Assembly (NCBI GenBank): GCA_022614805.1
Contig: JAKEHY010000037.1
Coordinates: 1-64,000, forward strand
Reading direction: 5' to 3'
Origin: Candidatus Zixiibacteriota bacterium
GTDB lineage: Bacteria > Zixibacteria > MSB-5A5 > DSPP01
Length of the DNA: 64,000 nucleotides
The first letter of the stretch is position 1. Each line of letters opens with the position of its first letter. The notes under the pieces are model-generated. The model searched no databases. It was given only the letters and a program-made list of their open reading frames with translations, and was not told the DNA's origin. A program made the position numbers and the translations under genes. Shown one piece after another: positions 17,487 to 26,372 of this stretch.

Positions 17487-19183
17487 TGGAATCGTTCAAA
17501 GAGGAAATCGCCAAAAAACTGGCCCTTAAAACCGGCCGCGGCTGGGAGGAACTGGTCAAAACCATCGAAGTGCCGCCCCAGCCGGAGTTCGGCGATTTTG
17601 CCTTTCCCTGTCACGGTCTGGCGAAGGTAATGAAGAAAAACCCGGCTGTGATTGCCGCCGAGCTGGCCGCCGCCATTACCGTCGTGGACGGGATAAAGAA
17701 AGTGCAGGCGGCCGCCGGCTACGTCAATTTCTGGGTGGATCGCAGCCGCGCTTCGCGCGAGGTTCTGAAAAACATCTTTGGTGAGGGGGCTTCTTACGGT
17801 TCGAGCAAAGTCGGTGAGGGCAAAACGATTGCCATCGATTATTCCTCCCCCAATATCGCCAAGCATTTCGGCGTGGGACACCTGCGCTCCACCGCCATCG
17901 GGCATTCGCTTTATCGCATTTATCGCAAGCTCGGCTACAAGACCGTCGGCATCAACCACCTCGGCGACTGGGGGACCCAGTTCGGCCAGTTGATTGCCGC
18001 CTTCAAAAAGTGGGGAAGCGAAGAAAAGCTTTCCGAAGTCCCGATTACCCACCTATTCGAATTGTACGTCCGCTTCAATAAGGAAGCCAAAGAAAATCCG
18101 GCGCTGGCGGAGGAAGGGCGGTCTTGGTTCAAAAAGCTGGAAAACGGCGATGCGGAAACGCGAAAACTCTGGCAGCACTTCAAGGACTTGAGTTTGAAAG
18201 AATTTGAGCGGATTTATAGAGCCCTGGGAATTTCGTTCGATTACTACTGGGGGGAAAGTTTTTACAACGACAAAATCGAACGAGTCATCAAACTTTTGGA
18301 GGAGAAGAAACTCTCGCGTCTGTCCGAAGGGGCCTTGGTCGTGGACCTGTCGGCCTACGATATGCCCCCCCTGCTTTTGCGCAAAAAAGACGAGGCAACC
18401 TTGTATTCCACCCGCGATCTGGCCGCCGCCATCCTGCGCTGGGAGCAGTTTCAGTTCGACCGTTCCCTTTACGTGGTCAACGTGGCCCAGGATTTGCACT
18501 TCAAACAGCTTTTCAAAACCCTCGAACTGGCCGGTTTCGACTGGTCCTCCCGGATGGTGCATGTCTCCTTCGGCTGGGTGAAATTCGGCGACGCCGTGAT
18601 GTCCACCCGCGAGGGAAACATCGTTTTTCTGAAAGAAGTCCTGGAAAAAGGAATTGAGCTGGCGGAGAAGACCATTCGCGAAAAAAATCCGGATTTGAAG
18701 GATTTGGAAAAAACCGCCCGGATGATTGCGGAGGGAGCCATTATGTTCGCCGATTTGTCCACCCGCCGGCACAAGGACATCACCTTCCGCTGGGAGGAAG
18801 TTTTGAATTTTGAAGGAGAAACCGGGCCGTATCTGCAATACACCCACGCCCGGCTGGCCTCACTTTTGCGCAAGTATGGCAAACCGGTCAAGGGGGAAGT
18901 GAATTTCGATTTGCTTTCCTCCGAGCGGGTCTGGCCGGCGGCGCGCCAACTGGGAAATTTCCCCTCGACCCTTCTGGCCGCGGCGGAAGCATATGAACCT
19001 TCTTTTATCGCCACCCATTTGCTCGATTTGGCCAAAGCGTTCAATGCTTTTTATCAGACTGAACGGATTCTGACTGACGATGCCGCCGCCACGGATGCCC
19101 GGATTTTGCTTTGCTCCTGCGTGAAGACCGTGTTGAAAGAGGGACTTTATTTGCTCGGCATCGAATCCCCGGAGGAAATGTGA
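17486..19183 (+). CDS. argS: Arginyl-tRNA synthetase
   Basis: ArgS charges tRNA-Arg. The 565-residue protein has the HIGH-type motif HFGVGH at 127-132 after SPNIAK, and MSTREGN in the KMSKS position. The N-terminal additional domain and C-terminal DALR domain are present. GTG 17486 overlaps the DAHP synthase stop by one base; the open frame continues upstream inside that gene without a family match. A synthetase inside an aromatic operon is unusual and does not relate to the pathway in an obvious way. Confidence 0.95.
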   Translation: MESFKEEIAKKLALKTGRGWEELVKTIEVPPQPEFGDFAFPCHGLAKVMKKNPAVIAAELAAAITVVDGIKKVQAAAGYVNFWVDRSRASREVLKNIFGEGASYGSSKVGEGKTIAIDYSSPNIAKHFGVGHLRSTAIGHSLYRIYRKLGYKTVGINHLGDWGTQFGQLIAAFKKWGSEEKLSEVPITHLFELYVRFNKEAKENPALAEEGRSWFKKLENGDAETRKLWQHFKDLSLKEFERIYRALGISFDYYWGESFYNDKIERVIKLLEEKKLSRLSEGALVVDLSAYDMPPLLLRKKDEATLYSTRDLAAAILRWEQFQFDRSLYVVNVAQDLHFKQLFKTLELAGFDWSSRMVHVSFGWVKFGDAVMSTREGNIVFLKEVLEKGIELAEKTIREKNPDLKDLEKTARMIAEGAIMFADLSTRRHKDITFRWEEVLNFEGETGPYLQYTHARLASLLRKYGKPVKGEVNFDLLSSERVWPAARQLGNFPSTLLAAAEAYEPSFIATHLLDLAKAFNAFYQTERILTDDAAATDARILLCSCVKTVLKEGLYLLGIESPEEM

Positions 19184-20013
19184 AACCCTTCCGGCAGGTG
19201 GCGATTGTTGGCACCGGCCTCGTTGGCGGTTCCATCGGGCTGGCTTTGCGAAATAAAAAAATAGCCCGCGTCGGTTTGGACCGGCCGGAAGTTTTACGTA
19301 AAGCTTTGAAGTTCGGAGCCATTGACCGAAAAGCAGGAAATTTGAAAGAGGCCGTGGATGGAGCGGATTTAATCATCTTGGCGACACCGGTGGGGGAAAT
19401 CCTCGATTTACTTCCCCAACTTGCGGCAAGGGTTCCCCCGGCGGCCTTGATAACCGATGTCGGGAGCACCAAAAGGGAAATCTGCCGTTTGGCAGAAAAG
19501 GACTTGAAGAATTTCATCGGCGGGCACCCCTTGGCCGGAAAGGAGAAAAACGGAATTGAAAGCGCCGATGGGAAGCTGTTCGCGGGCAAAAATTGGTTTC
19601 TCTGCGCGAACGGAAATCCGGCCGCGCTGGCCCGTCTGAAAAATTTCGTCCGCCTGCTGGGGGCCCGGCCGATGGTGGTTCGGCCGGAGGCGCATGACCG
19701 TATTCTGGCGGCCACATCCCATCTGCCGCAGTTAGTGTCAACCATTCTTGCGGCGACGGTCGTCGGTTTATTGAAGAAGGAAACAAAAAGTATCCAAGCC
19801 TTTGCGGGAACCGGGTTGAGGGATACCACCCGCCTGGCCGGTTCCCGATTTTCCGTCTGGAAGGATGTCTTCGCCACCAATCACTTGGAAATAGAGCGGG
19901 CTTGGAACCGGTTCGCAGAAAGGGTCACTCAAATCTCGGATGTGGTTTCCCATTCGAGAATCCTGGAACGCCGGTTTGGGGAAGCGAATGCGTTCAGGAG
20001 GAGGCTGGAGTAA
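19180..20013 (+). CDS. tyrA: Prephenate/arogenate dehydrogenase
   Basis: TyrA oxidatively decarboxylates prephenate (or arogenate) toward tyrosine. This 277-residue protein has the NAD(P) motif IVGTGLVGGSIG at 9-20, ITDVGSTK, the catalytic-loop GGHPLAGKEKNGI, and ATSHLPQLVS, where the histidine is catalytic. Whether it prefers prephenate or arogenate is not visible. GTG 19180 overlaps the argS stop and is preceded by GGAGG. There is no chorismate mutase or ACT domain fused. Confidence 0.93.
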   Translation: MKPFRQVAIVGTGLVGGSIGLALRNKKIARVGLDRPEVLRKALKFGAIDRKAGNLKEAVDGADLIILATPVGEILDLLPQLAARVPPAALITDVGSTKREICRLAEKDLKNFIGGHPLAGKEKNGIESADGKLFAGKNWFLCANGNPAALARLKNFVRLLGARPMVVRPEAHDRILAATSHLPQLVSTILAATVVGLLKKETKSIQAFAGTGLRDTTRLAGSRFSVWKDVFATNHLEIERAWNRFAERVTQISDVVSHSRILERRFGEANAFRRRLE

Positions 20014-20015
20014 GG

Positions 20016-21041
20016 ATGCTGGTCGTACTGGAGCGCACCGCCACATCGGAACAGGTCGAAGCGGTCTGCGCGGAAGTGCGCAAAATGGGGCTTACCCCGC
20101 ATGCTTTGCCGGGAGCCCAGCGGACGGTGGTCGGCATCACCGGCAATCTGGGGATGGTCAACTCCGGGCGGCTGGAGACGATGCCCGGCGTCATCGAAAT
20201 CATCCACGTCACCCAGCCGTTCAAACTCGTTTCCCGGGAGTTCAGAAGAGAGGATACCGTCATCCCGGTCGGCCCTCCCGGAAGCAAAGTCGAAATCGGA
20301 GGGAAAAAAGTGTGCGTTTTGGCCGGGCCCTGCGCGGTGGAGAGCCGGGAACAGGCGTTCGCGATTGCCGAGCGGGTCAAGGCTGCCGGCGCCGAAATCT
20401 TCCGCGGCGGCGCCTTCAAGCCCCGCACCTCCCCCTACAGCTTTCAGGGACTGGGGGAGGAGGGATTGAAAATTCTGGCCCTCGTTCGTGAAAAGTTCGG
20501 CCTCTTGGTGGTCACCGAGGCCATCGATTCGGAGAGCTTGAATCTGGTGGAAGAGTACGCCGACATCATCCAGATTGGCGCCCGCAATATGCAGAACTTC
20601 TCCCTTTTGAAACAGGCCGGAAAAGCCGAAAAGCCGGTTTTGCTCAAGCGGGGAATGTCCGCCACCCTGCAGGAGCTGTTGATGGCGGCGGAATACATCG
20701 TTTCGGAGGGAAACCCGAACGTGATTCTGTGCGAGCGGGGGGTGCGCACCTTTGCCGACCACACCCGCAACACGCTCGATTTGTCCGCCATTCCCTTTGT
20801 CGAGCGCACCAGCCACCTGCCGATTATCGCCGACCCCTCCCACGGCACCGGCCGGCGGGAAAAGGTTCTGCCGATGTCCCGCGCGGCGGTCGCGGCCGGG
20901 GCGGACGGACTCCTTATCGAAGTGCACCACAAACCGGATGAAGCCCTCTCCGACGGGCCGGAGTCGATTTATCCGGAGCAATTTAATATCCTGATGAAAG
21001 AAATTTCCGGCATTGCAAAGGTAATCGGGCGGGAGGTATGA
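20016..21041 (+). CDS. aroF: DAHP synthase (class I-beta), copy 2
   Basis: This 341-residue paralogue of the DAHP synthase at 16473 has the same architecture: an N-terminal ferredoxin-like domain (about 1-70) and a barrel with [49 protein letters not shown] and DPSHGTG. The catalytic core is intact in both; the N-terminal domains differ most, so the two isozymes may respond to different end products. ATG 20016 follows GGAGTAAGG directly after tyrA. Confidence 0.95.
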   Translation: MLVVLERTATSEQVEAVCAEVRKMGLTPHALPGAQRTVVGITGNLGMVNSGRLETMPGVIEIIHVTQPFKLVSREFRREDTVIPVGPPGSKVEIGGKKVCVLAGPCAVESREQAFAIAERVKAAGAEIFRGGAFKPRTSPYSFQGLGEEGLKILALVREKFGLLVVTEAIDSESLNLVEEYADIIQIGARNMQNFSLLKQAGKAEKPVLLKRGMSATLQELLMAAEYIVSEGNPNVILCERGVRTFADHTRNTLDLSAIPFVERTSHLPIIADPSHGTGRREKVLPMSRAAVAAGADGLLIEVHHKPDEALSDGPESIYPEQFNILMKEISGIAKVIGREV

Positions 21042-22408
21042 AAAAAATCGTTTTGACCCGAAAAGCGGAAACCGGCCCGGAATACAAAGTCGTTCGTCCC
21101 GCCGGGCCGCTGAAAGGGGAGGCCACCGTCCCCGGCGACAAGTCGATTTCCCACCGGGCGGCGATTCTCGCTTCCGCCGCTTCCGGCCGCTCCGAGTTTG
21201 CCAATTTTTCGCATAACTCCGATTGTCTCTCCACCCTGACCTGCCTCGAAGCGCTCGGGGTGGGGATTCAACGAGAGACCGACCGGCTGCTTATCGCCGG
21301 AAAAGGGTTTGGACAATTTCGGGCGCCATCCGAACCGCTTTACTGCGGCAACTCCGGCACCACGATGAGGCTTTTGTGCGGGCTTCTGGCCGGTTGCAAC
21401 TTTGAGATCACCTTGGATGGTGATTCCTCCTTGCGCACCCGGCCGATGGAGCGGGTCTTGGCGCCGCTTGCAAAGATGGGGCTGAAAATTATTAAAGACG
21501 GCCCGCCGCCGTTCACAATTGCCGGCGGAAAACTTTCCGGCATAGAGTACCTTTTGCCGGTGGCGTCGGCGCAGGTGAAATCGGCGATTTTGCTGGCCGG
21601 TTTGCAGGCAGAAGGAAAAACCACGGTGGTCGAAAAAATTCCCACCCGCGACCATACCGAGCGGATGCTTTCGGCTATGAAAGCCCCGATTGAAATCTTC
21701 GCTCCAAGTTTTGACCCCGCCACGCTGGAAGGAAGGTTGGCCAAGGACCAGAGGGAAAGAAAAATTTCCGTTACCCAGACCGGAACGCTTGTTCCTTTGC
21801 GTATGAAAATTCCGGGGGATTTTTCGAGCGCCGCCTTTCTGGTCGCCGCCGCCATTCTGGTTCCGAAATCGAAACTTACGGTACGCGAAGTTGGATTGAA
21901 TCCAACCCGGACCGCCTTTTTGAACGTGCTCAAACGGATGGGAGCCGAAGTGAACTGGAAAGTGGAGGAGGAACAGGCGGGGGAACCGATCGGTTCCATT
22001 ACCGCACGGCACAGCCAATTGAGGGGGGTCAAAATCTCCGGGAAGATTGTCCCCAATTTAATAGATGAGCTGCCGCTTTTGGCCTGTCTGGCCGCCTCGG
22101 CCGAGGGAACAACCGTCATCCGGGATGCCGGCGAGCTGCGCAAAAAGGAATCGGACCGGATTGCCGCGGTTACCTCCAACCTGCGCAAAATGGGGGCGAA
22201 GGTCGGCGAGCTGGAAGATGGCTGGGCCATCGAGGGGCCGACCGAACCTGCCGGAGCCGATATCGAAAGCTTCGGCGACCATCGGATTGCAATGGCTTTT
22301 TCCGTTCTCGGACTGGTCGCCTCGGGCGAAACGCTGATTTCGCAGCCGGAATGCGTCGAGGTTTCCTTCCCCGGATTTTTTGAGACGCTGGAAGGGCTTG
22401 CTCGATGA
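21038..22408 (+). CDS. aroA: EPSP synthase (3-phosphoshikimate 1-carboxyvinyltransferase)
   Basis: AroA joins PEP to shikimate-3-phosphate. The 456-residue protein has PGDKSISHRA (about 33-42), NSGTTMRLL, the SAQVKSAILLAGL segment, and SDRIAA followed by GDHRIAMAF. About 20 additional residues precede the first domain. It overlaps DAHP synthase 2 by four bases and aroE by four. Confidence 0.96.
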   Translation: MKKIVLTRKAETGPEYKVVRPAGPLKGEATVPGDKSISHRAAILASAASGRSEFANFSHNSDCLSTLTCLEALGVGIQRETDRLLIAGKGFGQFRAPSEPLYCGNSGTTMRLLCGLLAGCNFEITLDGDSSLRTRPMERVLAPLAKMGLKIIKDGPPPFTIAGGKLSGIEYLLPVASAQVKSAILLAGLQAEGKTTVVEKIPTRDHTERMLSAMKAPIEIFAPSFDPATLEGRLAKDQRERKISVTQTGTLVPLRMKIPGDFSSAAFLVAAAILVPKSKLTVREVGLNPTRTAFLNVLKRMGAEVNWKVEEEQAGEPIGSITARHSQLRGVKISGKIVPNLIDELPLLACLAASAEGTTVIRDAGELRKKESDRIAAVTSNLRKMGAKVGELEDGWAIEGPTEPAGADIESFGDHRIAMAFSVLGLVASGETLISQPECVEVSFPGFFETLEGLAR

Positions 22409-23253
22409 AAAAAGCCAAACCTCCCGGTCTCGCCGGAATCATCGGCTATCCTTTGGACCACTCCCTTTCCCCTTTTATTCACAATTTGGGCTTTGCCCTG
22501 AAAAAACTGCCCTATGTTTTCGTTAAAATTGAAATCCCGCCCGCCCGGCTCAATCGCACCGTCGGTGCTTTGGTCGATTTGGGATTCATCGGCGCCAACG
22601 TAACGATGCCGCACAAGGAAGCGTCCGCCCGTCTGGTGGACGCCCTGTCCCCGGAAGCCCGTGCCGTGGGGGCGGTCAATACGCTGGTGATTAGCGGCCG
22701 CAAGATAAAGGGCTACAACACCGACATCGAGGGCTTTGCCCGTTCGCTGAAAGCGTTTGCACGCGACCGTAGCTTTCCGACCGCAGCCATCTTCGGCGCC
22801 GGCGGGGCGGCCGCCGCCGTCGGGTATGCCTTGTTTCGCCGTTTTCAAACCCGCCACTTTCATTTTATCTGCCGCAACTGGCGCAAGGCGAAAAAAAATC
22901 TTTCCGAGAAACCGTTTTTCGGGAAAGGCTTCTGGGCCGACTTCGTGGATTGGGAGGATGCGGAACGGGCCGTTCGGGCTTCCAACCTAATTGTCAACGC
23001 CACGCCGGTTGGAATGGAGGGGAAAAAGACCTTCCCCGTCTCTCCGGCCGCCTTCCGATTTGGCCAGACGGCCTGCGATTTGATTTACAACCCCCCCCTC
23101 ACTCCTTTTATGCGTCTGGCCAAAAAAGGAGGCGCAAAAGCGATGGGCGGTCTGGAAATGCTGCTTCAGCAGGCGGCCGTCTCGTTTGAACTCTGGACCG
23201 GAGAAAAAATGCCGGTGGAGAAGGTGCGCCAAGAACTCCTGGATTCTTTTTAG
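22405..23253 (+). CDS. aroE: Shikimate 5-dehydrogenase
   Basis: AroE reduces 3-dehydroshikimate with NADPH. The 282-residue protein has PLDHSLSPFIHN for shikimate binding, NVTMPHKEA with the catalytic lysine, YNTDIEGF, the nucleotide loop FGAGGAA, and GLEMLLQQA near the end. It overlaps aroA by four bases. The gate-protein pair follows after six bases. Confidence 0.95.
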   Translation: MKKAKPPGLAGIIGYPLDHSLSPFIHNLGFALKKLPYVFVKIEIPPARLNRTVGALVDLGFIGANVTMPHKEASARLVDALSPEARAVGAVNTLVISGRKIKGYNTDIEGFARSLKAFARDRSFPTAAIFGAGGAAAAVGYALFRRFQTRHFHFICRNWRKAKKNLSEKPFFGKGFWADFVDWEDAERAVRASNLIVNATPVGMEGKKTFPVSPAAFRFGQTACDLIYNPPLTPFMRLAKKGGAKAMGGLEMLLQQAAVSFELWTGEKMPVEKVRQELLDSF

Positions 23254-23259
23254 CCCGCT

Positions 23260-23718
23260 ATGAAGGTTTCCCATCCGGCAGCCGGGCAGATCTCCTTTCG
23301 TTTGCTCGAAGTGGTTAAAGCAGGGGGGCGACGGGGAATTTTGACCTTTTGGATGCTCGCAAAGATTATGGTTCCGGTTTTCATCGCCGTCTATTTGCTG
23401 CGTCAAACCCCGTTTTTCGGGCAGATGGCCGGCTTGTTCCGGCCGTATATGGGGATTCTGGGCCTTCCCGGCGACGTCGCTTTGGCGGTGGTGATGGGAA
23501 GTTTGGTCAATCTCTATTCCGCCATTGCCGTTCTGGCTCCCCTGGAGCTTTCCTGGCAGCAGCTCACCGTGGCCTCGATTTTTTTGGGGGTTTCCCATTC
23601 CCATCTGATGGAAGGGGCAATTATGTACAAAATGAAAACCCGATTTGTAACGATTGCTTTTCTTCGGCTCCTTATCGGTTTTTTGCTGGCCTGGGGGATG
23701 AAGTTTTTTTTGTTATGA
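23260..23718 (+). CDS. Gate-domain (nucleoside-recognition-like) membrane protein, first half
   Basis: A 152-residue protein with about four membrane segments. It resembles the Gate/SpmA-SpmB-YjiG-YjiH family in its G-N-P spacing and in PYMGILGLPGDVALAVVMGSLVNLYSAIAVL, an intramembrane loop region. Two half-size gate proteins encoded next to each other usually form one channel- or transporter-like unit of unknown substrate. It sits between aroE and aroK and overlaps the second half by four bases, so it is probably expressed with the pathway. Confidence 0.7.
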   Translation: MKVSHPAAGQISFRLLEVVKAGGRRGILTFWMLAKIMVPVFIAVYLLRQTPFFGQMAGLFRPYMGILGLPGDVALAVVMGSLVNLYSAIAVLAPLELSWQQLTVASIFLGVSHSHLMEGAIMYKMKTRFVTIAFLRLLIGFLLAWGMKFFLL

Positions 23719-24179
23719 TGGATGCCTGGCTTCCCGTTCTCGCTTCAATGGGCACGGACCTTTTTCGTCTGCTCTTGAAGATTTTTCTTATCATCCTGCC
23801 TCTTTTTATCGTGCTGGAATACGTTCAGCGCCGTGGGATGCTGGACTGGCTGGGGGGGAAGCTGGGCCGGTTTTTGGGCTTCTTGCATTTCAAGAAAAAT
23901 TCCATCTTTCCGCTTCTGGCCGGACTTTGCTTCGGCATCAGCTACGGGGCCGGCGTGCTGTTGGACGAAGCCCGCCAGGGACGGCTGGAGGGAAAACAGA
24001 CCTTTCTGGTGGCCACCTATCTGGGCATCTGCCATGCCGTTTTTGAGGACACCCTCCTTTTCGTCGTCATTGGCGCTTCCGGCTTGCTTCTGGTGATACC
24101 CCGGCTCGTGGCCGCCTCGCTCGTTGTATACCTTTTGGGTTTTCTGCCGGACCGGTTCTATGCCAAAATTGGAGGGTAA
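23715..24179 (+). CDS. Gate-domain membrane protein, second half
   Basis: This 154-residue partner has four or five hydrophobic segments; FLHFKKNSIFPLLAGLCFGISYGAGVLLDEA and ICHAVFEDTLLFVVIGA match the other gate half of the SpmA/SpmB type. ATG 23715 overlaps the first half by four bases, and its end overlaps aroK by 20. Substrate is unknown; the position suggests a metabolite of the shikimate pathway but that is only inference. Confidence 0.7.
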   Translation: MMDAWLPVLASMGTDLFRLLLKIFLIILPLFIVLEYVQRRGMLDWLGGKLGRFLGFLHFKKNSIFPLLAGLCFGISYGAGVLLDEARQGRLEGKQTFLVATYLGICHAVFEDTLLFVVIGASGLLLVIPRLVAASLVVYLLGFLPDRFYAKIGG

Positions 24180-24708
24180 AAACATCTACTTCTGCGGGTT
24201 TATGGGCTCCGGCAAGTCCTCCGTGGCCAAGCGGCTGGCCGCCCGGCTGGGGTGGTCGTACGTGGACGTCGACCGGGAGGTGGAGAAACTGGAGAACAAA
24301 AAAATTTCCGATATTTTCGCTACCCGGGGGGAGGCCTATTTCCGCTCCCGGGAAGAGGAGATGATTGACTGGGCCTCCCGCTCGGAACGAAAAGTCGTTT
24401 CCCTGGGGGGCGGGGCGCTTTTGTCCCTGCGCAATCGGCAAAAAATTTTTGACACCGGCCTTCTCGTCTGGCTGTCCGCCTCTCCCCAAATTCTTTTGGA
24501 GCGGCTGACCAAAAGCTACCTGCGGCCGCTCGTGAAGCCGGAGTGGCAGGAAAACGGCCGTCCCTCGCCCGCTTTTTTGGATTTCCTGGCCGAACGGGAA
24601 AAGGAGTACCGCCGGGCGCACTTTTCCATCACCACCGACGGCAAGTCCTCCGAGCAGGCGGCCGATGAGCTGTTCCGGTTTTTGAAGGGAAAATTTGATG
24701 TCGCCTGA
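24160..24708 (+). CDS. aroK: Shikimate kinase
   Basis: AroK phosphorylates shikimate with ATP. The 182-residue P-loop protein has GFMGSGKS at 13-20, DVDREVE, RGEAYFRSREEE, a GGGAL motif near 80 and the RPLVK lid region. ATG 24160, inside the gate gene, was chosen because the GFMGSGKS loop then falls at the usual distance from the N-terminus. Its end overlaps aroB. Confidence 0.95.
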   Translation: MPKLEGKNIYFCGFMGSGKSSVAKRLAARLGWSYVDVDREVEKLENKKISDIFATRGEAYFRSREEEMIDWASRSERKVVSLGGGALLSLRNRQKIFDTGLLVWLSASPQILLERLTKSYLRPLVKPEWQENGRPSPAFLDFLAEREKEYRRAHFSITTDGKSSEQAADELFRFLKGKFDVA

Positions 24709-25828
24709 ACTTTTCATAAAAACCCCCAATCTAACCTATCCCGTCTTCGTCCAGCGAGGCATCCGCCGCCGGCTGGGGAATTTGATTGGTGAACTGGGCA
24801 CTTTTGAGGGGATGGTGGTAATTACCGACCGAACGGTGGCCGGTCACCATTTTGCCTCCATCGAGGGAGTGCTCCCTCCACCGGCGCACTTTATCGTGAT
24901 ACCGGAAGGGGAGGCTTCCAAGTCACTGGGGGAATACGAACGGGTGATGGGGGAGTTGCTGCAGAAAAAGCTGGGGCGGGACTTTTTACTCGTTGCCTTC
25001 GGCGGCGGTGTGGTGGGGGATTTGGCCGGATACATTGCTGCCACCTACAAGCGGGGCGTGCCGTATCTGCAATTGCCGACCACACTTTTAGCGCAGGTCG
25101 ATTCCTCCGTCGGGGGCAAAGTCGGCATCAACCACCCCCTCGGGAAGAACCTTATAGGAGCCTTATACCATCCCAAAGCGGTCGTCATCGACCCGGAGTT
25201 TTTGCTGACCTTGCCCCGCCGCGAGGTTATTTCCGGGTTTGCCGAGGTGGTCAAATGTGCCTTCCTGAAGAAGGATGGTTTCTTTGCCGGATTAAAACGG
25301 CAATTGCCCAAATTTCTGGACGGTGATTGGAGCGGCATCGAAGATATCATTCTGCACGCCCTGCTGGTGAAGGCCGAACTGGTCGAACAGGACGAGGAAG
25401 ACCGGAGCGTCCGCCACTATTTGAATCTGGGGCACACCTTCGGGCACGCCCTCGAACAGGCCACCGGCTTTAGCACCCTCCGTCACGGTGAAGCGGTCAT
25501 TTTGGGGATGGCGTCCGCTTTTCAAGCGGCCCTCTTTTCCGGCCGAATAGTAAAGGAAGAATGCGAAGAAGCGCTTGCGCTTCTCGAAATTCTAGGGAAT
25601 GAAATTTCCGTTCCCAAAGTGGATTTGTCCTCGGTTTTGAAAGGGATGGAGGTGGACAAGAAAAGAAAAAAGGATGCCTTGGTTTTCGTTTTGCCCATTT
25701 CTATTGGGGCAGTCGAAATTGTGGAGCATCTGGACGAAAAAGTCATCCGCGACAGTTTAAACTTCGCTTTGAACTGGGCCATGGGACTGAAAACAAAGCC
25801 TGTCCGGTCAGGAAAAGTGGAAAAATGA
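24698..25828 (+). CDS. aroB: 3-Dehydroquinate synthase
   Basis: AroB cyclises DAHP to 3-dehydroquinate using NAD and a divalent metal. This 376-residue protein has the core GGGVVGDLAGYIAATYKRG, PTTLLAQVDSSVGGK, the metal ligand region E-V-V-K-C, and NLGHTFGHALE with metal-binding histidines. ATG 24698 lies just after an in-frame TTG and overlaps aroK by 11 bases. The end overlaps aroQ by four. Confidence 0.96.
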   Translation: MSPELFIKTPNLTYPVFVQRGIRRRLGNLIGELGTFEGMVVITDRTVAGHHFASIEGVLPPPAHFIVIPEGEASKSLGEYERVMGELLQKKLGRDFLLVAFGGGVVGDLAGYIAATYKRGVPYLQLPTTLLAQVDSSVGGKVGINHPLGKNLIGALYHPKAVVIDPEFLLTLPRREVISGFAEVVKCAFLKKDGFFAGLKRQLPKFLDGDWSGIEDIILHALLVKAELVEQDEEDRSVRHYLNLGHTFGHALEQATGFSTLRHGEAVILGMASAFQAALFSGRIVKEECEEALALLEILGNEISVPKVDLSSVLKGMEVDKKRKKDALVFVLPISIGAVEIVEHLDEKVIRDSLNFALNWAMGLKTKPVRSGKVEK

Positions 25829-26259
25829 AAAAAATTTTAATCGTTCACGGGCCGAACTTGGGGCTTTTGGGGGAACGTGAGCCGAAAGTGTACGGCAAAA
25901 CGACTTTGGCACAGTTGAATGCCCTTTTGGAAAAAGAAGCCAGACGGCTGAAAGTCGAGCTTAAAATCTTCCAATCCAACTGGGAAGGGGCCATCATCGA
26001 CTTTCTGACAGCCGAGCGCAAATGGGCGGACGCTGTCATCATCAACCCCGGCGCTTTGACTCATTATTCGCTGGCTCTGCGGGACTGCCTTTCCGCCATC
26101 GGCCTGCCCGCCATCGAAGTGCATCTCTCCAACATCGCCGCTCGGGAAGAATTCCGCCGCACTTCCGTCACCGCAGCGGCCTGCCGGGGACAGATTTCCG
26201 GCTTTGGCGTAAGAAGTTACCTTTTGGCCTTGCAGATGCTGGCGGATATGAAGAAGTAA
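25825..26259 (+). CDS. aroQ: 3-Dehydroquinate dehydratase, type II
   Basis: AroQ turns 3-dehydroquinate into 3-dehydroshikimate. The 144-residue type II enzyme has HGPNLGLLGEREPKVYG (catalytic R and Y), QSNWEGAIIDF, INPGALTHYS and EVHLSNIAAREEFR. It is the last gene of the operon; a spacer with several hairpins follows. Confidence 0.96.
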   Translation: MKKILIVHGPNLGLLGEREPKVYGKTTLAQLNALLEKEARRLKVELKIFQSNWEGAIIDFLTAERKWADAVIINPGALTHYSLALRDCLSAIGLPAIEVHLSNIAAREEFRRTSVTAAACRGQISGFGVRSYLLALQMLADMKK

Positions 26260-26273
26260 AAATTCTTTTCCCT

Positions 26274-26347
26274 GTAGCCACGACTTTAGTCGTGGGATTT
26301 TCCGACACTTCCCTCGACGGTGCTCGGGACAAGAAAGTGTCGGCTAC
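26274..26347. repeat. Palindromic element between convergent genes
   Basis: GTAGCC (26274) and GGCTAC (ending 26347) bound a 74-base element. Inside are two hairpins: CCACGACT with AGTCGTGG around TT (26278-26295), and CCGACACTT with AAGTGTCGG (26302-26343). It lies between the 3' ends of aroQ and the minus-strand PLP enzyme gene and may end transcription from both sides, although no long T tract is seen. The first hairpin is related to those at 1713 and 40749. Confidence 0.6.
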
Positions 26348-26372
26348 CAGAGCAAGAAAGTCGCGAATAGCA

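Noticed and set aside
21340-22863. Minus-strand open frame of 507 codons
   Set aside because: It lies opposite aroA and aroE, both with complete motifs. Its translation is serine- and proline-rich and has no family features.
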